Shown: piece by piece, positions 9,015-17,968 of the stretch
How the letters are laid out: every line of letters begins with the position of its first letter
Numbering within the stretch: the first letter of the stretch is position 1
From: Planctomycetota bacterium
Lineage (GTDB): Bacteria > Planctomycetota > Planctomycetia > Pirellulales > Pirellulaceae
NCBI GenBank assembly: GCA_016872775.1
Contig: VGZA01000036.1
Span: 1 to 58,583 of the forward strand
Reading direction: 5' to 3'
DNA: 58,583 nucleotides
Translations under genes and position numbers: made by a program
The notes under the pieces: model-generated
Told to the model about the DNA's origin: nothing
Seen by the model: only the letters and a program-made list of their open reading frames with translations
Database searches by the model: none

Positions 9015-10412
9015 CTACTCCTCCACGGTCCGCCGCTCGCCCACATCCCACCAGCCGGCGATTTTTTTCGCCAGCTTGGCGACAACCTGCGGCTGACTCC
9101 TCGCCAGGTTGGTTCGTTCGTGTGGATCGCTCTGCAAGTCGTACAACTGCGGACGTGGATCGCTGCGGTCGTGCACTTCGGCGTACCGGCCGAGTTGCCC
9201 GTCGTAGGTCAGTATCAGCTTCCAATTCCCTTCGATCACCCAACGGAAGAGCAGCGATTCCTCGGGTCGGTCGAGGTCGGCGACATCGTGAGCGAACGCT
9301 TCCCCGAAAATCGCGTCGCGTTTCAACGGCAATCCGTCGCGCAGCATCGGCAGGAGATCGAGGCCCGGCAGATCGCCGGGCGCGTCGGCTCCCAAGGCAC
9401 TCAACAACGTCGGAAAAATATCGATGCTGCTGATCAACGGCTCGTGGCTGCCAGGACGAATCACGTTCGGCCAGCGAATCATGATTGGCTGCCGCACACC
9501 ACCCTCGTACGGCGATTGTTTCGAACGAGGCCCGAATTTGGCCGAATCGGGATCTTGAATCCAACCGTTGTCGGCGAGGTAGACCACGATCGTTTGGTCG
9601 GCGACCCCACGCTGCTGCAGTCCGTCCAACAACGCGCCGCACGTCGTGTCAAACCACTCGCACATCGCGAAGTACTTCGCCACGTGCGTTGACGGAACCT
9701 CCGATCGATACCGTCGTAACAGATCTTCGGGTGGGTTGTGCGGCGTGTGCGGTAGAAACGGCGCGTACCAGACAAAGAACGGCTTCTGATCGTCAATCGC
9801 CTGATCGATGAACTGCAATATCGGCGAGATTCCCTCGCGGCCGATCACCAAACCCGCGTCACCGTGGCGGCCGTTCGGCTCGGGAAACCCCCGCGTCATG
9901 CCGTGGCTGAAGCCGCCGCGCTGGTAAGAACCCTCCCACCATTTGCCGGATTGAAAACTGCGGTATCCCAAGCGCGTCAGAACTTTGGGTAACGTGTCCC
10001 ACCGATCCAGCTTTTCGATCAGTCGGTGCCGAAGTTCGGCATAGCGAGCGGAACCAGGATCGGCCAGCATTGGTGAAGGGTCGTTGCCGGTAATCAGGTG
10101 CTGATGAGCGTACCGACCTGTAACCAGTGTGGCCAGGGACGGCCGGCAAAGCGCGGTCGGCACATGGCCCCGCGGAAAAACGGCGCTGCTCGCCGCAAGC
10201 CGATCCAGATTCGGCGTTCGGATATGCGGATGATGCATGAACCCGTAATCGGTCCATGCTTGATCATCGGAAAGGATCAAAACGATATTGGGCCGAGTTG
10301 CCGGGGCCAATTGTGCAGCACTGTCCGCCGCCCACAGCGCGTCCCCCGCCAGCAGCGCACACGCCAGACTGGAAACCCAACCGACCAATCCGAGCACCCC
10401 ACCGAACCGCAT
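9015..10412 (-). CDS. Secreted sulfatase
   Basis: 465 residues with signal peptide (MRFGGVLGLVGWVSSLACAL...LWA). Alkaline-phosphatase-superfamily sulfatase: metal ligands in NIVLILSDDQAW (Asp49, Asp50), the nucleophile region TALCRPSLATLVTG with Cys89, HxPH-type FLPHTPHNPP and the second metal site YLADNGW. It probably cleaves sulfate esters from polysaccharide outside the cytoplasm. The cysteine must be converted to formylglycine. The motif is C-R-P-S-L rather than C-x-P-x-R, a departure I recall from other planctomycete sulfatases. The gene stands alone between the arms of a 19-bp inverted repeat, which suggests transfer as a cassette (inference). Confidence 0.93.
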   Translation of the reverse strand: MRFGGVLGLVGWVSSLACALLAGDALWAADSAAQLAPATRPNIVLILSDDQAWTDYGFMHHPHIRTPNLDRLAASSAVFPRGHVPTALCRPSLATLVTGRYAHQHLITGNDPSPMLADPGSARYAELRHRLIEKLDRWDTLPKVLTRLGYRSFQSGKWWEGSYQRGGFSHGMTRGFPEPNGRHGDAGLVIGREGISPILQFIDQAIDDQKPFFVWYAPFLPHTPHNPPEDLLRRYRSEVPSTHVAKYFAMCEWFDTTCGALLDGLQQRGVADQTIVVYLADNGWIQDPDSAKFGPRSKQSPYEGGVRQPIMIRWPNVIRPGSHEPLISSIDIFPTLLSALGADAPGDLPGLDLLPMLRDGLPLKRDAIFGEAFAHDVADLDRPEESLLFRWVIEGNWKLILTYDGQLGRYAEVHDRSDPRPQLYDLQSDPHERTNLARSQPQVVAKLAKKIAGWWDVGERRTVEE

Positions 10413-10503
10413 CTTTTCCCGTCCCCAATTCCATCGCTTTCCGATCGCTATATTCTATAATGCGACCGATCTTGGAAAAGTTGGAAGACGATGTCAAGCA
10501 AGG

Positions 10504-10522
10504 ACCGTTCCCCGTAACCCGT
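10504..10522. repeat. Right arm of 19-bp inverted repeat
   Basis: ACCGTTCCCCGTAACCCGT is the exact reverse complement of 8761-8779 and is followed by another partial CGTAACCC unit. It lies between the sulfatase start (10412) and the stop of the small ORF at 10533. A partial copy (ACCGTTCCCCGT) also occurs at 8992-9003. Confidence 0.85.
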
Positions 10523-10532
10523 AACCCAGATT

Positions 10533-10691
10533 TCAGCCTTCCACGGTCGACGGCCCTTCGGATCGTTCCGAAAGAGCGGCCTTGATCAGCGATTCCAGGC
10601 GGTGGTTGAGTTGGTCGAGTTGATTCAGCAGAGAATCTTGCCGTTGATCGATTTCGTGTAGCAATTCTCGACGTGCCTGTGGTTCATCCAT
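10533..10691 (-). CDS. Small coiled-coil protein, hypothetical
   Basis: 52 residues from the ATG at 10691 (MDEPQARRELLHEIDQRQDS...), with leucines in heptad-like spacing (LLNQLDQLNHRLESLIKAAL), so probably a short coiled coil. A longer version starting at 10775 (MVQTRSRPNRFRR) is possible; its extra residues are basic and poorly ordered. I do not recognise a family. It lies between the sulfatase cassette and rpsU on the opposite strand to rpsU. Confidence 0.5.
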   Translation of the reverse strand: MDEPQARRELLHEIDQRQDSLLNQLDQLNHRLESLIKAALSERSEGPSTVEG

Positions 10692-10876
10692 GACCGGGCT
10701 CAACGATTTGATGGCGGGCGGTTTTGCAGTGGAACCTCTCCGAAATCGGTTAGGCCGTGATCGAGTCTGGACCATAATGCGTCGAGATTGGCTTATGGGA
10801 GTTGGGAGAACTTTAACGGTCGCATTATACACCGGCGGCATGGCCATTTCACCCGATTGGCCGCTGAGGACCGTAG

Positions 10877-10895
10877 GACGGACATCTGGTCCGTC
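10877..10895. repeat. Short palindrome
   Basis: GACGGAC, five bases, GTCCGTC, inside TAGGACGGACATCTGGTCCG. It resembles small palindromic elements I remember as scattered through planctomycete genomes. It lies about 170 bases upstream of rpsU. The role is unknown. Confidence 0.4.
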
Positions 10896-11063
10896 TCGGA
10901 CAAACAAGATTTCCCGTGCTACAAATCACGGTTTTGTTTCTGGACGGGAACGAAGAGGCTAGACAGCGGATAGCAAAAAGCGGTAAACTAGCTGCCCCGT
11001 TCGGACGATGAAGTGAATATTTGTGGAATTTGTCGTTTTTGTGGAAAGTACTTTGGAGGGAAG

Positions 11064-11261
11064 ATGGTTAAGCTGGTAGTCCGTGATAAGGAGAGTATTC
11101 AGGAGGCCGTTCGTCGATTCCGCAAACTTGTGGAGCGCAGCGGAATCAAGAAGGAAATGCGACGTCGCGAATATTACGAGAAGCCCAGCGAAATCAAGCG
11201 TCGATCTCGCTTGCGCGCGGAACGCCGTTCCCGCCGCTCCACACTCGTCGCCAACGGTTAA
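11064..11261 (+). CDS. rpsU: 30S ribosomal protein S21
   Basis: 65 residues, [19 protein letters not shown] then [20 protein letters not shown], a full-length bS21 with the usual basic C-terminal helix. GGAGGG ends three bases before the ATG at 11064. The in-frame start at 11013 would add a non-homologous Cys-rich leader and is rejected. It is a component of the 30S subunit near the anti-Shine-Dalgarno helix. It is monocistronic here. Confidence 0.95.
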   Translation: MVKLVVRDKESIQEAVRRFRKLVERSGIKKEMRRREYYEKPSEIKRRSRLRAERRSRRSTLVANG

Positions 11262-11296
11262 CACCACGCTCGGTCGTTGACCATTCCGATCCGCAG

Positions 11297-12316
11297 TTAC
11301 TGCCGCGAGCGGTCGATCAGCACCGCTCCGATGATGATTGCGCCGATCAGCATATCCTGGATCGGGTTCTTGAGCTCCAATTGGGTACAGCCGCTGGAGA
11401 TGCTGGCAATGATCAGCGATCCGAGCAGGGTACCCGCGAGCGAGCCGCGTCCGCCTTGCAGGCTGGCGCCGCCGACAACCACGGAAGCGATCATCTTCAA
11501 TTCCATTCCGGTGCCGGAGGTGGGGTTGCCGCTGGAGAGTCGGGTAAACTGCAGCATGCCCGCGACGCCGATAAGACAACCTGCCAGCGAATAGATCGCG
11601 ATTTTCGCGCGGGGAATTCGGATGCCGCTCAACCAGGCGGCCCGTTCATTCGATCCGATCGCAATCGTATGTCGACCCAGTCGCGTGTGCCGCAAAAGAA
11701 TGCTCAGCCCGATTGCCAGCAACAGCACCAGCCAGACCGCGGGCGCAACGATCAGCCAGCTGGGGCGCGGTGGGTTCGCCACCAGCAGCGTCAACCAGGC
11801 GGGGATTTTTTCGGAGGCGGGGCTGATTGTCGTTTCTCCGGCGATCCACTTGGCCAGGCCAAGGTAAATGGTCATGGAGCCGAGGGTGACGATAAATGGA
11901 ACCAGGCGCAGCGTACTGACTAACCAACCGTTGAAAAATCCTGCCGCGGTCCCGACGCAGAGGCAAGCCGCAACCGCTGCCCAGCCGGAGTAGTTTGCGT
12001 GCAGCATCCAGGCCAGCACGGTTGCAGCCAGAGCCAGCGCCGAACCGGCAGAAAGGTCGATGCCGCCGGAGATGATGATCCAGGTCATGCCCAGTGCGGC
12101 CGCCGCCACGGTCGCCGTTTGAATCAGGACGGTACGAGCGTTGCGTGCGGTCAGGAAGCGGCTTGAGTAATTGCTGGCGAACTGGCTGAATGGCTGTTGC
12201 GACTTGTGATATTCATGGAAGAACTCGGCAATCGAAAAGAACAGCAGCACGGCGGCCAGCCCGCTGACAGGCCCCCGTAACGGCCGCCAGGCGGCAAAAC
12301 GTGACGATTCAGCCAT
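11297..12316 (-). CDS. Sugar-type ABC transporter permease (RbsC-like)
   Basis: About 339 residues with eight to ten hydrophobic segments and the BPD_transp_2 signature: SGGIDLSAGSALALAATVLA early, GSNERAAWLSGIRI in the cytoplasmic loop and SVVVGGASLQGGRGSLAGTLLG. It forms the inner-membrane channel of a ribose/xylose/inositol-class importer. I chose ATG 12316 (MAESSRF). A TTG at 12328 overlaps the upstream stop by four bases (TTGA) and is an alternative. It is translated directly after the binding protein, but no ATPase gene follows; rpsU comes next on the other strand. Confidence 0.9.
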   Translation of the reverse strand: MAESSRFAAWRPLRGPVSGLAAVLLFFSIAEFFHEYHKSQQPFSQFASNYSSRFLTARNARTVLIQTATVAAAALGMTWIIISGGIDLSAGSALALAATVLAWMLHANYSGWAAVAACLCVGTAAGFFNGWLVSTLRLVPFIVTLGSMTIYLGLAKWIAGETTISPASEKIPAWLTLLVANPPRPSWLIVAPAVWLVLLLAIGLSILLRHTRLGRHTIAIGSNERAAWLSGIRIPRAKIAIYSLAGCLIGVAGMLQFTRLSSGNPTSGTGMELKMIASVVVGGASLQGGRGSLAGTLLGSLIIASISSGCTQLELKNPIQDMLIGAIIIGAVLIDRSRQ

Positions 12317-12324
12317 CGATGCGA

Positions 12325-13368
12325 TCAATCCTCATACGTTTCCGGCTTGAGTAACCGTTGCATCGCCTGGGAATCCATATTCTCCCGCGTCACAAGCGAC
12401 TCGCCGGTTGCAATGCGGGACTCGACTTTTTCACCACGCAAGTGGGCCGCCAGCGTGATCACGGCGAGTTCCGCCATCCGCACCGGGTCTTGCAGTACCA
12501 GGCCGTGGACGGTCCCGGCGCGGAGCGCGTCGACCAGCCGCGGACTGGAATCGAACCCGAGGAACTTGATTTTTCCAGCCAATTCCCGCTCCTGCAATGC
12601 GCGTAACATGCCGAGCGTGACATGTTCACAGGGGGTGAAGATCCCCTGGACCTTGTCGCCGTATTTCACGAGCAGTTGCTGGGACTTGTCGAGGGCCGAC
12701 TCGGCCGTAGCACCCGCGTACTCGTCCTCCGACACGATCGCGATTTCCGGGAACTCGCCGCGCAGCACGTGCAGGAAACCGTCCTCGCGCTGATTGGTCG
12801 ATTCGCTTCCCGGGGTGTAACGCAGCACGAGGACGTTGCCTTTCCCTTCAAGCAGTCGGCCCATTTCGCGTGCGGCGATTTCTCCACCATGAAAATTATC
12901 GGTGGCGACGGTGCTCACGATCTCCGACGTATCGTCCAGTCCGCTATCGAAGACCAGCGTCGGTATCTTTTCACCTTTTGCTTCCTGGACGACCGAGACC
13001 AGCGCGCGGGAATCGAGGGGCGCGAGACAAATGCCGTCGACGCGCCGCGTGATAAAGTCCTGGACGACATTGATCTGCCCTTCGCGGTCGTTTTCGGAGA
13101 GGGGTCCTTTCCACAGCAATTCGACGTCCGCCGCCTTGCTTCCGCGTACCGCGCCGGCCCGCACCGATTTCCAGAATTCGTGTGTCGTCGCCTTCGGCAC
13201 CATCGCGACGACCAGCTTCCGCCGCGCGGTCGATCCGTTCGACGACGAACTCGACGCGCCGTTGTGCGGTGCGGAATCCGCACAGCCGATCGACAACAGC
13301 AGCCCCAAAACGCCGAGATGAAATAATCGAGGTACGCGGAAAAAGAACGTCCCGGAATTGCGATTCAT
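12325..13368 (-). CDS. Sugar ABC transporter substrate-binding lipoprotein
   Basis: 347 residues. An N-terminal lipoprotein signal (LFHLGVLGLLLSIGC, acylated Cys29), a Ser-rich linker, then a type I periplasmic-binding fold: KLVVAMVPKATTHEFWKSV, a repeated hinge near VDGICLAPLDSRALV, VATDNFHGGEIAAREM and GIFTPCEHVTLGML. It is close to the RbsB class that captures ribose, xylose or inositol-like sugars. The start at 13368 has GGGAG upstream; an extension to 13440 would mask the lipoprotein signal. It shares an 85-base divergent promoter region with the Gfo/Idh dehydrogenase, which hints at co-regulation by the same sugar. Confidence 0.92.
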   Translation of the reverse strand: MNRNSGTFFFRVPRLFHLGVLGLLLSIGCADSAPHNGASSSSSNGSTARRKLVVAMVPKATTHEFWKSVRAGAVRGSKAADVELLWKGPLSENDREGQINVVQDFITRRVDGICLAPLDSRALVSVVQEAKGEKIPTLVFDSGLDDTSEIVSTVATDNFHGGEIAAREMGRLLEGKGNVLVLRYTPGSESTNQREDGFLHVLRGEFPEIAIVSEDEYAGATAESALDKSQQLLVKYGDKVQGIFTPCEHVTLGMLRALQERELAGKIKFLGFDSSPRLVDALRAGTVHGLVLQDPVRMAELAVITLAAHLRGEKVESRIATGESLVTRENMDSQAMQRLLKPETYED

Positions 13369-13453
13369 TTGTTGCTCCCGCCCGTTGAGTTTTCCTCGGC
13401 GAATGTTCATAGTATTGGAGCGATGGCGCGGGACATGCAAGGTGGGAGCGTGG

Positions 13454-14449
13454 ATGGCTCGTCAACGACTTCGAATTGCCGTCACCGGGGCGGGAACGAT
13501 CGGTGCGCTGCACGCTCAGGCGGTGGCCCAATCGCCGCACGCGGAATTGGCAGCGGTCTGCGACACCGATTTGCCGCGGGCCCTGGCCCTGGCAACGCGC
13601 CATTCCGTGGCAGCATTTCCCAGTCTCGACACCCTGCTCGCCACCACGCCGCTCGACGCACTGACGGTGGCCACGCCCGACGATCAGCATGTCGAAATCA
13701 CGTTGCGCGCGTTGCAGGCCGGGATCGACGTGTTTTGCGAAAAGCCGCTCGCTACCGACCTTCAGTCGGCCCAGCGCATGGTCCAAGTCGCCACGGAACA
13801 GGATCGGCAACTCGCGGTGAACTACAACCGCCGTTACGGCTTCGCTTACCAGCAAGCTCAACGCTGGCTGCAATCGGGTCGGATCGGCAGTCCCTTGCAT
13901 CTCGGGCTGACCGTTACCGACCGCCGTCCGGATCGCCCCGCGGATCGGGATGCGAACTTCATGCTCAGTTCCCTGCTGACGCACCATTTCGACCTGATCC
14001 GGTGGCTAGGTGGCGAAGTCCTGCAGGTTCAAGCGAAGCTTGACCGTGTGGCCGGTACCAGTCTCATTGACCGGGCTCTGTTCTCATTGAGGCTGGCGGG
14101 CGACTTGACCGCCACGATCACCGCCCTCTACCGTGATGCCCAACCCCGTACGCAGGAAGCGATGGAGATCATCGGCAGCGACGGACGAATCCAGATCGAC
14201 GATGTGACCCGCGAGGCGCGCCTCGTCGACGTCAGCGGTGACCGGGTCGAAATCGGTCGTCCCGACCCCTTTCAGGCCGGAGACGCATTTTTTGCCACAA
14301 TCACCAGCCATCTGCACGACTTTATTCGCTGCCGCGCGCGCGGCGAACCGGCTCCCGTCACCGGACGCGACGGTGTTCGCGGACTGATGATCGTCGCCGC
14401 GGCGGTCCAATCCAACCATTCACTTCAACCCGTTGAGGTCCCCCCATGA
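13454..14449 (+). CDS. Gfo/Idh/MocA-family NAD(P)-dependent oxidoreductase
   Basis: 331 residues. N-terminal Rossmann fold with RIAVTGAGTIGALHA, then the family's EKP motif (DVFCEKPLATDL, catalytic Lys) and the C-terminal alpha/beta domain with LLTHHFDLIRWL. It oxidises or reduces a sugar, polyol or inositol derivative; the substrate cannot be told from sequence. GGGAG precedes the ATG at 13454. Its stop overlaps the next start by four bases (ATGA), so the two are translationally coupled. With the divergent binding protein and permease it suggests a small uptake and catabolism unit (inference). Confidence 0.92.
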   Translation: MARQRLRIAVTGAGTIGALHAQAVAQSPHAELAAVCDTDLPRALALATRHSVAAFPSLDTLLATTPLDALTVATPDDQHVEITLRALQAGIDVFCEKPLATDLQSAQRMVQVATEQDRQLAVNYNRRYGFAYQQAQRWLQSGRIGSPLHLGLTVTDRRPDRPADRDANFMLSSLLTHHFDLIRWLGGEVLQVQAKLDRVAGTSLIDRALFSLRLAGDLTATITALYRDAQPRTQEAMEIIGSDGRIQIDDVTREARLVDVSGDRVEIGRPDPFQAGDAFFATITSHLHDFIRCRARGEPAPVTGRDGVRGLMIVAAAVQSNHSLQPVEVPP

Positions 14450-15102
14450 CGGTCCGTCGCATGATTGACTTGAGCCACACCGTTTCCGCGGAAACACCGG
14501 TTTTTCCCGGCGACGCTGCCGTCGAAATTCTGGTTACGGACGCGACGAGCCGCGCGTCGGTCGCCGGGGAACGGCACATGAACTGCTCCCGGTTGAACAC
14601 CAGCCTGCATACCGGAACGCATATGGATGCTCCGTTTCACTTCATCCACGACGGCGCCTCGATCGACCGTGTCGATCTGACCCATTGCATCGGCCCGTCC
14701 CTGATGATTCCAATTCCGCCCGACGTCCACGAGATCGACGTGCCCATACTGGCGCCTTGGCAGAACAAACTGCGCGTCGCCCATCGCGTGATCTTGAATA
14801 CGGGCTGGCATCGTCGCTGGGGCGAACCCGATTATTTCACAGCCCATCCGGTCATCAGCGGCGACGCGGCCCGGTTTCTGGTCGATCAGGGTGTACGACT
14901 GCTGGGTGTCGATACGCCGTCCGTGGACCGCGATCCCTACGACGCACATCTGGCGCTGCTGGGCGGCGGATTGTTGATCGTCGAGAATCTCGCCAATCTG
15001 GATCAGATCCACGCGGAACTGTTCGATCTCGTCGCCACTCCGCTCCGCATTCTCGGCCGGGATGGTTCGCCGGTGCGTGCCGTAGCGATTGTCGGCGGAT
15101 AG
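14446..15102 (+). CDS. Cyclase family protein (kynurenine-formamidase-like metal hydrolase)
   Basis: 218 residues with the family's metal site HTGTHMDAPFH (55-65), an N-terminal MIDLSHTVSAETPVFPGD and GVRLLGVDTPSVD. Members hydrolyse N-formylkynurenine, isatin or other cyclic amides and lactones. Coupling to a Gfo/Idh dehydrogenase makes hydrolysis of a sugar lactone produced by that enzyme an attractive guess, but this is inference. No other tryptophan-catabolism gene is nearby. It starts inside the stop of the preceding gene. Confidence 0.88.
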   Translation: MTVRRMIDLSHTVSAETPVFPGDAAVEILVTDATSRASVAGERHMNCSRLNTSLHTGTHMDAPFHFIHDGASIDRVDLTHCIGPSLMIPIPPDVHEIDVPILAPWQNKLRVAHRVILNTGWHRRWGEPDYFTAHPVISGDAARFLVDQGVRLLGVDTPSVDRDPYDAHLALLGGGLLIVENLANLDQIHAELFDLVATPLRILGRDGSPVRAVAIVGG

Positions 15103-15220
15103 ACCTGAACGGACCGTGGATCGAGGTACTCCGAGATCCACTCGATTCGGCGGCATGGATCGTTGATAACCGATGAGGGAATAAGTCTGACACGATTTTC
15201 CAATAGCGGGAAATGCACCA

Positions 15221-17500
15221 ATGACGGACAATCTGGGACAAGAGCAATCGAATCATGCGGGACGAGTTTCGGGGGAACCGGTCGACGGAATGTTGTCGTC
15301 GGGTCACTGGGATCGTCGTGGCTTTCTGATCGCGGCGGCAGGGACCGGCGTGATCGCCGCCGGCGGAGCGGGAGCAATCGCCGCCGGCCCGTCGGTGGCG
15401 CCAACACAGGGTGCGGGCCCGCTGCGGACTTCCGTTACCAATGCGGCGCGGCCCTGGTACGAGTCGGCCTACCGCAGGGCCGTGATCGATATGCATATCC
15501 CGGACTGGGACGAAAAATTTCTGTCGCGATTCGATCCGCGGCAATATGTTGACATGCTCGTAAAGTCGCGCGCCCAATCGGTCGTCTGCTACTGCCAGTC
15601 GCATGTCGGCCTGTTCAATTACCCGACCAAGGTCGGACAGCAGCATCGCGGACTCGGCGGCAGAAATGTACTGAAGGAGATGATCGACCTCTGCCACGAA
15701 AAGCAGATCGGAGTGGCACTGTACACCAGCTTGATTTTCGATCGCTGGGCCGGCGATCAGCATCCGGAATGGCGGATGCGGACTTGGGAAAACAAGATCC
15801 AGGGCGAGGGCGGGCGGCACTGCGTGCTGTGCGTGAATTCCCCGTATCGGGAGTACGTGCGATCGTTCGTGCGCGAAATCTGCCAATCGTTTGAGTTCGA
15901 GGGGATCCGATTCGACATGACGTTCTGGCCCTGGCTCTGTTACTGCCAGCACTGCCAGCGCCGGTTCGACGCCGAGGTCGGCGGCGAAATCCCCAAAATC
16001 GTCAATTGGCTGGACGAGAAATGGGTGGCGTTCCAGCGGTGTCGCGAACGGTGGCTCGTTGAATTCGCCGAAATCGCTACCAGCACCGTGCGTGAACTGA
16101 AGCCCGCCGCTTCGGTTGAACATCAGTCGTCAACCTTTCCATTGAATTGGATGTTCGGCGTCACCGCGCCGCTGGCCCGGCAGAATGACTTCCTGCAAGG
16201 GGACTTCTACGGAGATGCCTTGCAAGGCTCTTTCGTGCGCAAACTGCTGGAAGACCTCACTCCGCACCGCCCCTTTGGATTCGAGACCAGTTTCTCCGTG
16301 GAGTTGAAAGACCATACCGCCCGCAAACCGACCGAACTGCTGGAGGCCAAAGCTTCGGCGGCGATCGCCGATAGTGGCGCCTTCATCTTCATCGATGCGA
16401 TCGACCCGATCGGCACGGTCAACCCCGCGGTCCACGAACGGATGGGAAAGGTCTTCGACCGGCTGATGCCGTATTACGCGGAGTTGGGCGGCGAGCGGCT
16501 CGCCGATGTCATGGTCTATTACAGCCTGGAGTCGAAATTCAACTTCGCCGGCAACGGCAAGCATGTCAGCCAGCCCGACACGACCGATTCCCATACGAAA
16601 TCGTGCATGGAGGCCGCTCGCAGAATCATCTCCCACCACCTTCCGTTCGGTGTGGCGACCAGGCAGTCGTTGAGCCGGCTTCGTCCGGATCAGATCCTGG
16701 TTCTTTCCAACGTGAATATGCTCGACCTCGACGAGGCGCACGCGATTCGGGAATGGGTGAAATCGGGCGGACGGCTCTATGCCAGCGGCGTAACGTCGCT
16801 CGTCGACAAGCAGGGCCGGATGCAGAACGATTTTATGCTGGCCGATCTGTTCGGAGTCCACCTGGAGAAGATCGATTTTCAGGCGCGCGAACATTACGTG
16901 GCGCCGACGGCGGCGGGGGCGTCGCTGTTCAGCGATTTCGACGCCGATTATCCCGCATACGTGAATGGAGCCCTGGTCCAGGTCAAGGCGGAGGCCGACG
17001 CGACTCCGTTGGCGACGACGACTCTGCCCTGGCCCGCACCCCAACCGACACAATTCGCTTCCATCCATTCCAATCCACCTTGGGTGAAGTCCGATGCACC
17101 GCTGATTGTCGAACACCCGTTCGGCAAAGGGCGTGTCATCTACAGCGGAACCGTGGTCGAAACGGTCGATGTGCTTTCGCCTACTTTCATCGCGATTCTG
17201 AAACGGTTGAAGCCGGATTTCCGCGTGGAAGCCAAGGCGCACCCCTCGGTCGAAATGACGGTATTCCATCAGCCGGATCGCAAACGCTACCTAGTGAGCC
17301 TGGTCAATTTTCAAAAAGACCTTCCGAATATTCCGATCGACGGGATCGAAGTGACTTTACGACTGGGCGACGAAACCGTCCGGAATGTGAACCTTCTTCC
17401 CGGGGGCGAGAACCTGCCGCTCCGGGGCAAAGGCGGCGTGTTGTCATTCATTGTGCCACGTCTGGAAACCCTGCGAATGATCGCGGTCCATGTCGGCTGA
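15221..17500 (+). CDS. Tat-exported glycoside-hydrolase-like protein
   Basis: 759 residues. Twin-arginine signal at 31-60 (HWDRRGFLIAAAGTGVIAAG). The next 350 or so residues look like a TIM-barrel of the hypothetical glycosyl hydrolase 6 type: GIRFDMTFWPWLCYCQHCQR with a cysteine cluster, VEHQSSTFPLNWMFGV and FETSFSVELKDHTARKP. A beta-galactosidase trimerisation-like flavodoxin fold follows (HHLPFGVATRQSLSRL, ILVLSNVNMLD, WVKSGGRLYASG), then a beta-rich C-terminus. It probably acts on a fucose- or galactose-containing glycan in the periplasm; activity is unproven. RBS GGGA. It lies 118 bases after the cyclase and may belong to the same transcription unit. Confidence 0.78.
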   Translation: MTDNLGQEQSNHAGRVSGEPVDGMLSSGHWDRRGFLIAAAGTGVIAAGGAGAIAAGPSVAPTQGAGPLRTSVTNAARPWYESAYRRAVIDMHIPDWDEKFLSRFDPRQYVDMLVKSRAQSVVCYCQSHVGLFNYPTKVGQQHRGLGGRNVLKEMIDLCHEKQIGVALYTSLIFDRWAGDQHPEWRMRTWENKIQGEGGRHCVLCVNSPYREYVRSFVREICQSFEFEGIRFDMTFWPWLCYCQHCQRRFDAEVGGEIPKIVNWLDEKWVAFQRCRERWLVEFAEIATSTVRELKPAASVEHQSSTFPLNWMFGVTAPLARQNDFLQGDFYGDALQGSFVRKLLEDLTPHRPFGFETSFSVELKDHTARKPTELLEAKASAAIADSGAFIFIDAIDPIGTVNPAVHERMGKVFDRLMPYYAELGGERLADVMVYYSLESKFNFAGNGKHVSQPDTTDSHTKSCMEAARRIISHHLPFGVATRQSLSRLRPDQILVLSNVNMLDLDEAHAIREWVKSGGRLYASGVTSLVDKQGRMQNDFMLADLFGVHLEKIDFQAREHYVAPTAAGASLFSDFDADYPAYVNGALVQVKAEADATPLATTTLPWPAPQPTQFASIHSNPPWVKSDAPLIVEHPFGKGRVIYSGTVVETVDVLSPTFIAILKRLKPDFRVEAKAHPSVEMTVFHQPDRKRYLVSLVNFQKDLPNIPIDGIEVTLRLGDETVRNVNLLPGGENLPLRGKGGVLSFIVPRLETLRMIAVHVG

Positions 17501-17553
17501 ACCCCTTGTCGTTCCGGCGGTCGATCGCCTATAACTTGGAGGCAGTTACCGAA

Positions 17554-17637
17554 GCGGGCGTGGCGGAACTGGCAGACGCGCAAGATTCAGGTTCTTGTGG
17601 CCGCAAGGTCGTGGAGGTTCAAGTCCTCTCGCCCGCA
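17554..17637 (+). tRNA. tRNA-Leu (anticodon CAG)
   Basis: 84 nt. Acceptor GCGGGCG pairs with CGCCCGC with discriminator A. The anticodon stem CAAGA/TCTTG frames loop TTCAGGT, giving anticodon CAG. It has the long variable arm typical of tRNA-Leu and T-loop TTCAAGT. CCA is not encoded. A diverged 3' half of a sister gene occurs at 50895-50949 on the other strand. Confidence 0.95.
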
Positions 17638-17968
17638 TTTTCTGCTGAAACAGCACATTTCTGCTGTCACACTCGCCCGACCGGAAAGGTCGTTTCTGTC
17701 AGCCCAGGCCAAAGGCTTGGTTTGCAAGTCCGCATAAGACGTCCCGACCCTCAAGGGGCCGTTCAAGCGCGTTGCATCGTGCGCCTGTATCTTTTCGTCA
17801 CCGTAGCCTGGGGCAACGCCGGGAACCGCCCCAGGAATAGAATGCAGAAACCCCAGTTTGGCGGTGGTATCGTGCCCAATGGGCAGGCCGTGGCGGTGGA
17901 CTCCAACGCTTTCTTGACTGCTCCGAACACCGATTTCACTGCTTTGACCCATTTGCTCCGAAGCGAAC
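17638..17968. other. Non-coding stretch after tRNA-Leu
   Basis: 331 bases without a supportable gene. ORFs crossing it run through the tRNA and are not real. It sits between the tRNA and the 3' end of a DUF1559 remnant and may be its decayed downstream flank. Confidence 0.5.

Noticed and set aside
14446-15102. Kynurenine pathway operon
   Set aside because: The cyclase has the right metal motif, but no kynureninase or tryptophan dioxygenase is nearby; the neighbours point to sugar metabolism.
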